Shown here piece after piece: positions 1-3,501 of a DNA stretch of 5,508 bases. The position numbers and the translations under genes were made by a program. Where the stretch lies: assembly GCA_009843625.1 (NCBI GenBank), contig VYDD01000393.1:1-5508 (forward strand), in the 5' to 3' direction. The notes beneath the pieces were generated by a model. That model saw only the letters and a program-made list of their open reading frames with translations, was not told the DNA's origin and did not search any database. Numbering within the stretch: the stretch's first letter is position 1; each line of letters starts with the position of its first letter. The stretch comes from Gammaproteobacteria bacterium (GTDB lineage Bacteria; Gemmatimonadota; Gemmatimonadetes; Longimicrobiales; Gaopeijiaceae).

Positions 1-360
1 GTGATTCGGACCACCTTCAGTCCGCTGGTCCGGCGGCTCGTGCACGGCATGGGCTGCCGCTATCGCCTCCACGCCAAGGAACTGCCGGGCCGACCCGATC
101 TGGTGTTCCGGCCGCGCCGCAAGGTAATCTTCGTCCACGGCTGCTTTTGGCACCGCCATGTCGGCTGTCCGGCAAACCGGCTGCCCACGACTCGGCGGGA
201 GTTCTGGCGCGACAAGCTGGACGGAAACGCCCGGCGAGACCGGCGAAACGAGGCGGCCTTGGAGGAACTGGGTTGGCGTTTCCTCGTGATTTGGGAGTGC
301 GAGACGAAGGACTTGGATCGGGTTGCCGAAACGGTCAGGCGGTTTCTCGGTCGCCGCTGA
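1..360 (+). CDS. vsr: Very short patch repair (Vsr) endonuclease, 5'-partial
   Basis: Vsr enzymes nick DNA 5' of T:G mismatches that arise by deamination of 5-methylcytosine, and usually accompany a cytosine-5 methyltransferase. Seen here: the family blocks in order, GRPDLVF (Asp33 equals the metal-binding Asp51 of E. coli Vsr), IFVHGCFWHRH (His46, Cys48, Trp50, His51, His53), Cys56, REFWRDKL, Asp80 in RRDRR, and LVIWEC (Cys100). Cys48, His53, Cys56 and Cys100 match the structural zinc ligands. Val45 replaces E. coli Thr63, which I believe is common in the family. The visible 119 residues lack roughly the first 20 of a normal protein of about 140, so the GTG at position 1 is probably an internal codon and the gene probably starts upstream; a true start there cannot be excluded. 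Ser7 lies where E. coli has Glu25. The C-terminus looks natural. No methyltransferase is inside the window; it could lie upstream. Confidence 0.9.
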   Translation: MIRTTFSPLVRRLVHGMGCRYRLHAKELPGRPDLVFRPRRKVIFVHGCFWHRHVGCPANRLPTTRREFWRDKLDGNARRDRRNEAALEELGWRFLVIWECETKDLDRVAETVRRFLGRR

Positions 361-420
361 CAGCACGCAGTTTCGTCCGGGAGACTTCCAGTGAGGTGGA
401 ACGTGTTCCCGTTCATTTCT

Positions 421-480
421 GCATATTCAGAGTGATACACTGCCCAATGTATCATTTATGTAAACTGTTGTGAATTATGC
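421..480. repeat. Nested inverted repeats, possible operator or element end
   Basis: The inner arms TGATACA (433-439) and TGTATCA (448-454) are a perfect 7-base inverted repeat with an 8-base spacer. The outer arms GCATATTCA (421-429) and TGAATTATGC (471-480) pair except for one extra T. The inner dyad has the size and spacing of a binding site for a dimeric helix-turn-helix repressor, but the arms could equally be the end of a decayed mobile element or a cruciform. It lies just before the start of the LRR-peptidase ORF, and the outer right arm overlaps the first codons of that frame. Function is not known. Confidence 0.45.
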
Positions 481-497
481 ATTTACGATGCTATATG
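468..497 (+). promoter_or_regulatory. Weak candidate sigma70-type promoter
   Basis: TTGTGA at 468-473 and TATATG at 492-497 are separated by 18 bases, and a TG at 489-490 one base before the hexamer gives an extended -10 look. The hexamers match the consensus only partly. If it were used, transcription would begin near 504, inside the LRR frame, which would then lack an obvious start codon. The match may simply reflect the AT-rich composition. Confidence 0.2.
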
Positions 498-2341
498 GTC
501 CGCGAAACGAGGTTCCGCCCGAACTCGGCGACTTGGCGAGCCTGGCGTACCTCCATCTTTCCGGCAACGGCCTCTCCGGTTCGATTCCGCCTGCACTGGG
601 CAGCCTTGAGAATCTGAGGCGGCTTAGCCTCGCCTCCAACGATCTTGCCGGTCCGGTGCCTCCCCAGGTGGGGCGGCTGTCGAGGCTGCAGGAGCTGGAT
701 CTCAGCAACAACCAGGCCATGGCCGGAGCGCTTCCGGCGGATCTGACCGCTCTCTCCCGGATCGAGACCATCCATGCGGGAGGCACCGGCCTTTGCGCTC
801 CGAGGGACTCCACCTTCGAGGCCTGGCTGTCCGGCATCCGGGCGCGCTGGATCGCGCGCTGCGTCGACGTGGCCTCCGCAGACGCCTACTTGACGCAAGC
901 GGTGCAGTCACGCGAGTTCCCGGTGCCGCTCGTCGCGGGCGACAAGGCGCTGTTGCGCGTGTTTACGACCGCTGTCGGCGCCACCGGCTCGGGCATCCCC
1001 GATGTCAGAGCCCGATTCTACCGCGATGGTTGGGAGACGCACGCCGTGACCATCCCGGGCACGTCGGCTCCGATCCCGACGCGGGTGACCGAAGGTGAGC
1101 TGGCCGCGTCGGCCAACGCCGAGATTCCAGGTCATGTGATTCAGCCGGGGGTCGAGCTGGTGATCGACGTCGATCCCAACGGCACGCTGGATCCGGGCCT
1201 CGGTGTCGCGAGGCGGATACCGGAGACGGGCCGGCTGGCTGTAGACGTCGAAACCATGCCGCTCCTCGACCTGACGGTGATTCCGTTCGTGTGGAGCGAG
1301 ACTCAGGATTCGTCGATCGTGGATCTGGTGAGCGCGATGGCCGCAGACCCCGAGAACCATGCCATGCTGGAGGAAACACGCACGCTGCTACCGGTCGGCG
1401 ATCTGGCGGTGACGGCACATCCACCGGTGGTGAGTTCGAGCAACAGCGCGTTCGATCTGCTCGCCCAGACCGAGGCGATCAGGGTTATCGAAGGCGGCAA
1501 CGGCCATTACCAGGGGATGATGAACCCACCGGTGACGGGAGCCGGCGGAGTGGCAAAACGCCCTGGCAGATCGAGCTTCTCGCAACCCTATCCCGATGTC
1601 ATCGCGCACGAGTTGGGTCACAACTTCAATCTGCGGCACGCGCCGTGCGGCCGACCGAGCGGCGTCGACCCCTGGTACCCCTATCCGGACGGAACCATCG
1701 GGGCGTGGGGCTTCGATTTCCAGGAGGGTGGCCGGCTGATGCCGCCGTCCACGCCGGACCTCATGTCCTACTGCGGGCCACCCGACGGGAGCAGCGACTA
1801 CCATTTCATCAAGGCGCTTCGGTTCCGCCTCGTGGACGAGGGCGGTGGTGCCGCAACGCCTGCCACGACGAGGTCGCTGCTGGTATGGGGCGGCGTGGAC
1901 GCGGAAGACGTACCCTTCCTGGAGCCCGCGTTCGTGGTCGACGCCCCGCCCCTGGTGCCACAGTCCGATGGCGACTACGAGCTTACGGGTTGGGCTGCGG
2001 ACGGCGGTGCGCTGTTCTCGCTCAGCTTCGCCATGCCCGAGGTGGCCGACGGAGAGGGAGAGGGAAGTTTCGTCTTCGCGCTCCCCGTCCAACCCGCCTG
2101 GGCGGACAACCTGGCGAGCATCACACTGTCCGGCCCGGAAGGATCCGCCACCCTCGACGGGAGCACGGATCGTCCGATGGCCATTCTGCGCAATCTCCGA
2201 ACCGGGCAGGTGCGTGGATTCCTGTGGGATCCGGCTCCACCGACCCAGGCCGCCGCGGACGCGGTGGGAGGTGCCGCCGGGCAGGGGACGGAAATGCTGT
2301 TCAGCCGGGGGATACCAGGTGCGATTGCGTGGCGGCGGTGA
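470..2341 (+). CDS. Leucine-rich repeat protein with metzincin-like zinc metallopeptidase domain, probably 5'-truncated
   Basis: Residues 15-108 hold about three and a half plant-type LRRs of 24 residues (LxxLxxLxLSxNxLxGxIPxxLG), ending in a GLCAP...FEAWL cap at 107-119. Residues 150-260 look like an all-beta segment. The zinc site is HELGHNFNLRH at 380-390, giving ligands His380, His384 and His390 with Glu381 as general base, followed by a Met-turn DLMSYC at Met432. Cys393 and Cys435, just after the third His and the Met-turn, could form a disulfide. The C-terminal 150 residues look like a beta-sandwich. This order fits an extracellular protease of the M66-like or a related metzincin type; substrate unknown. 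Family relatives normally have a signal peptide and an LRR N-cap, and neither is present. The frame opens at 464 after a TAA. GTG 470 and ATG 488 are the only early starts and neither has a Shine-Dalgarno sequence, so the gene is probably a 5'-truncated remnant, although the reading frame is intact to the end. Confidence 0.8.
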   Translation: MNYAFTMLYGPRNEVPPELGDLASLAYLHLSGNGLSGSIPPALGSLENLRRLSLASNDLAGPVPPQVGRLSRLQELDLSNNQAMAGALPADLTALSRIETIHAGGTGLCAPRDSTFEAWLSGIRARWIARCVDVASADAYLTQAVQSREFPVPLVAGDKALLRVFTTAVGATGSGIPDVRARFYRDGWETHAVTIPGTSAPIPTRVTEGELAASANAEIPGHVIQPGVELVIDVDPNGTLDPGLGVARRIPETGRLAVDVETMPLLDLTVIPFVWSETQDSSIVDLVSAMAADPENHAMLEETRTLLPVGDLAVTAHPPVVSSSNSAFDLLAQTEAIRVIEGGNGHYQGMMNPPVTGAGGVAKRPGRSSFSQPYPDVIAHELGHNFNLRHAPCGRPSGVDPWYPYPDGTIGAWGFDFQEGGRLMPPSTPDLMSYCGPPDGSSDYHFIKALRFRLVDEGGGAATPATTRSLLVWGGVDAEDVPFLEPAFVVDAPPLVPQSDGDYELTGWAADGGALFSLSFAMPEVADGEGEGSFVFALPVQPAWADNLASITLSGPEGSATLDGSTDRPMAILRNLRTGQVRGFLWDPAPPTQAAADAVGGAAGQGTEMLFSRGIPGAIAWRR

Positions 2342-2385
2342 GTTCCGGGTCGTCGCCCAGCTTGCGGCGGAAAATGTCCGTAGGC
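2342..2385. other. Short convergent intergenic gap
   Basis: The gap separates the stop of the LRR-peptidase gene from the stop of the converging minus-strand coiled-coil gene. There is no hairpin with a T-run and therefore no clear bidirectional terminator. The palindrome TAGGCCTA (2381-2388) overlaps the minus-strand stop codon. Bases 2345-2360 match 12 of 16 bases of 2391-2406, the last codons of the coiled-coil gene, which may be a partial 3'-end duplication. Confidence 0.5.
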
Positions 2386-2715
2386 CTAACCTGGATCGTC
2401 ACCGAGCCGACCGCGGATGTAGCCCTCCAGGTGGGCGACATCCTCACGAACCTGAGTGAGGCCCTCACGAACCCGGGTGATCGCTTCAGCGTTTCTGGAG
2501 ATCGCTTCAGCGTTGCGGGCGATCGCTTCAGCGTTTGCGAAGATCAGTTCAGCGTTGCGGTCGATCCGGTCTCCCAAGCGAGTTTCCATCGCACTCATGT
2601 CGGATCGGATGAAGCCGTAGAAGCCGCCAAGCGCCGCCAGCAGCACAATGAACTGTCCCCAGTCCTTCATCCATGCGGATCCGGTGGCTGCTCTGGCTGT
2701 ATCGGAATCGATCAT
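2386..2715 (-). CDS. Small single-pass membrane protein with regular N@d-type coiled coil
   Basis: I do not recognise a named family for this 109-residue protein. One hydrophobic segment, WGQFIVLLAALGGFYGFI, spans residues 19-36. From about residue 47 to 100 there is an uninterrupted heptad pattern: Ile at 51, 58, 65, 72 and 79 in position a, Asn at 54, 61, 68 and 75 in position d, then Val82, Leu86, Val89, Val93, Leu96 and Ile100. Ile at a with Asn at d is the core-layer pattern described in trimeric coiled coils of trimeric autotransporter adhesins, so a membrane-anchored trimer is a reasonable inference. The ATG at 2715 follows the stop of the upstream gene by 14 bases; a GGAG overlaps that stop but is rather far from the ATG. 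Met16 (codon 2668-2670, MKDWG) is an equally plausible start that leaves the membrane segment directly at the N-terminus. Opposite-strand frames over the same bases are shadows. Confidence 0.65.
   Translation of the reverse strand: MIDSDTARAATGSAWMKDWGQFIVLLAALGGFYGFIRSDMSAMETRLGDRIDRNAELIFANAEAIARNAEAISRNAEAITRVREGLTQVREDVAHLEGYIRGRLGDDPG
2479..2562 (-). repeat. Four tandem 21-bp repeats encoding heptads
   Basis: On the plus strand the units start at 2479, 2500, 2521 and 2542. The first three share the 15-base core GATCGCTTCAGCGTT and the fourth differs at two core bases. A degenerate fifth start, GATCCGGTC, follows at 2563. The 21-base period equals one coiled-coil heptad and keeps the frame, so units can be gained or lost without breaking the gene. 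The near-identity of the units suggests recent expansion by slippage or unequal recombination. Confidence 0.9.
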
Positions 2716-2729
2716 CGGCCGTGTCCCGG

Positions 2730-3077
2730 CTACTCCGAACTGGCGAAATGCGCGCCGATCGCGTCGACCGCGGCCTGGACAACGCCGAGTTGTTTCCGGA
2801 CATCGGTGTGCAGTCCTTCGACCCTCTGGTCGAGCCGCTCCTCCAGCCCTTCGAGCGAGTATCGAAGCTGCTTGAACTTGGCCGACACCGTGTCGACGCT
2901 GCTCACGAACTCGACTCCCCGTTTCTCAGCGTGTGCCTCCACGTCGTCGATCCGCGTGGCGAGCTTCGATTCCATCGCGGAGATCCGTCCGTTCAGTTGA
3001 TCGAACCCGGCGACGACACGACGCTCGAGCTTGGCCAGCGCGACACCGAGTTCCTGAAGCGCGAAACTGTCTTTCAT
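2730..3077 (-). CDS. Small soluble coiled-coil protein, operon partner of the membrane coiled-coil protein
   Basis: I do not recognise this 115-residue protein. It has no signal peptide or membrane segment. Most of it (residues 7-95) is predicted by eye to be helical and coiled-coil-like, rich in Leu, Val, Glu, Arg and Lys, with segments such as LAKLERRV and LEGLEERLDQRVEGLHTDV. Residues 32-44 (ISAMESKLATRID) match residues 40-52 of the downstream membrane protein (MSAMETRLGDRID) at 8 of 13 positions, which suggests common ancestry or a shared interaction surface. The ATG at 3077 is preceded by a purine-rich GAAGAGAG about 10 bases upstream. The next gene begins 14 bases after the stop, so the two are probably translated from one mRNA. 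The function cannot be told from sequence; a cytoplasmic partner of the membrane coiled coil is a guess. Confidence 0.6.
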   Translation of the reverse strand: MKDSFALQELGVALAKLERRVVAGFDQLNGRISAMESKLATRIDDVEAHAEKRGVEFVSSVDTVSAKFKQLRYSLEGLEERLDQRVEGLHTDVRKQLGVVQAAVDAIGAHFASSE

Positions 3078-3164
3078 CGTCTATCTGCTCTCTTCGCCTT
3101 CGTATGCGATTTGCCCGCCGCGAGCGGGTTCATCCGTGAAGGAGAACCACGGATCCCGGATGGG
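3078..3164. other. Gap with two small hairpins between integrase remnant and coiled-coil pair
   Basis: Two inverted repeats lie side by side: CCCGC (3114-3118) with GCGGG (3124-3128), and ATCCGTG (3132-3138) with CACGGAT (3148-3154). Neither is followed by a T-run on the minus strand, so neither is a convincing intrinsic terminator. No continuation of the integrase was recognised in any of the three minus-strand frames. The gap also carries the ribosome-binding region of the downstream coiled-coil gene. Confidence 0.4.
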
Positions 3165-3491
3165 TCAACCCATGGCGCCGCTCCTGGGGTCCATCCCCCG
3201 CGCCAGGGTTCGCCGATTATCGAACGCCTTCGCTCTGGCCTCCCTCAACGTCACCAGCGGGTACGCCCCCAGACCCAGGTTCACGGCCCTGCCGTTGATG
3301 TAGAGGCGTTGCGCCCACGTCTTGCTCGTCCGCCCGGTCGACGTGGGCTTGACCAGCAGCGACAGCCCGTAGCCTCCGCGTCCGTCGCCGTATCGGCCCG
3401 GCCGCCGGACGGTCTTGACGAAGCTCGCGTTGAGCGTCCTCGGTCGCTCGATCCTCGTATCCTGTCGGTTATCGTGTCCTGGGATTCGCAC
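3165..3491 (-). pseudogene. N-terminal fragment of a P4/phage-type tyrosine recombinase (integrase)
   Basis: About 90 of the 108 residues are the arm-type DNA-binding domain (DUF4102 type) that begins site-specific integrases of about 400 residues: a PRTLNASFVKTV lead-in (residues 17-28), RPGRYGDGRGGYGLSLLV (30-47), then the WAQRLYINGRAVNLGLGAYP block (59-78) and TLREARAKAFDNRRTLARGMDP (81-102). The frame stops at TGA six codons after the DP at 101-102, where intact enzymes pass into the core-binding and catalytic domains. The catalytic Arg/His/Arg/His/Tyr residues are therefore absent and the fragment cannot recombine DNA by itself. I chose the GTG at 3489-3491; a GTAGGGG about eight bases upstream overlaps the stop codon of the autotransporter gene and could act as a ribosome-binding site. 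It is most likely a relic of a lost integrative element. A stand-alone arm-site-binding protein is possible but unproven. Confidence 0.75.
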
Positions 3492-3501
3492 AACCCAGCC
3501 C

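Larger units (their letters stand above)
361..497. other. AT-rich intergenic island between vsr and the LRR-peptidase ORF
   Basis: No coding sequence is supported between the vsr stop and the next ORF. Bases 421-497 contain 26 G/C out of 77 by hand count, about 34 percent, whereas the flanking genes are clearly GC-rich. Such a sharp drop is typical of a promoter region, of horizontally acquired DNA or of a recombination scar. The next ORF opens inside the island without a recognisable ribosome-binding site, and the composition returns to GC-rich at about position 498. Confidence 0.7.

Noticed and set aside
2479..2562. Possible CRISPR-like array
   Set aside because: The 21-base units are directly contiguous with no spacers and encode coiled-coil heptads in frame.
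1291..3000. Plus-strand 569-residue open frame
   Set aside because: It overlaps the LRR-peptidase gene out of frame and then the antisense of the coiled-coil genes. Its composition is Arg/Gly-rich shadow sequence, and its DRFSV repeats are simply the antisense reading of the 21-base heptad units.
3479..3498. tRNA T-arm-like inverted repeat (CTGGG/CCCAG) after the autotransporter stop, a possible attachment site
   Set aside because: The loop is 10 bases rather than 7 and no acceptor, D or anticodon arm could be found around it. It also lacks a T-run, so it is not a terminator.
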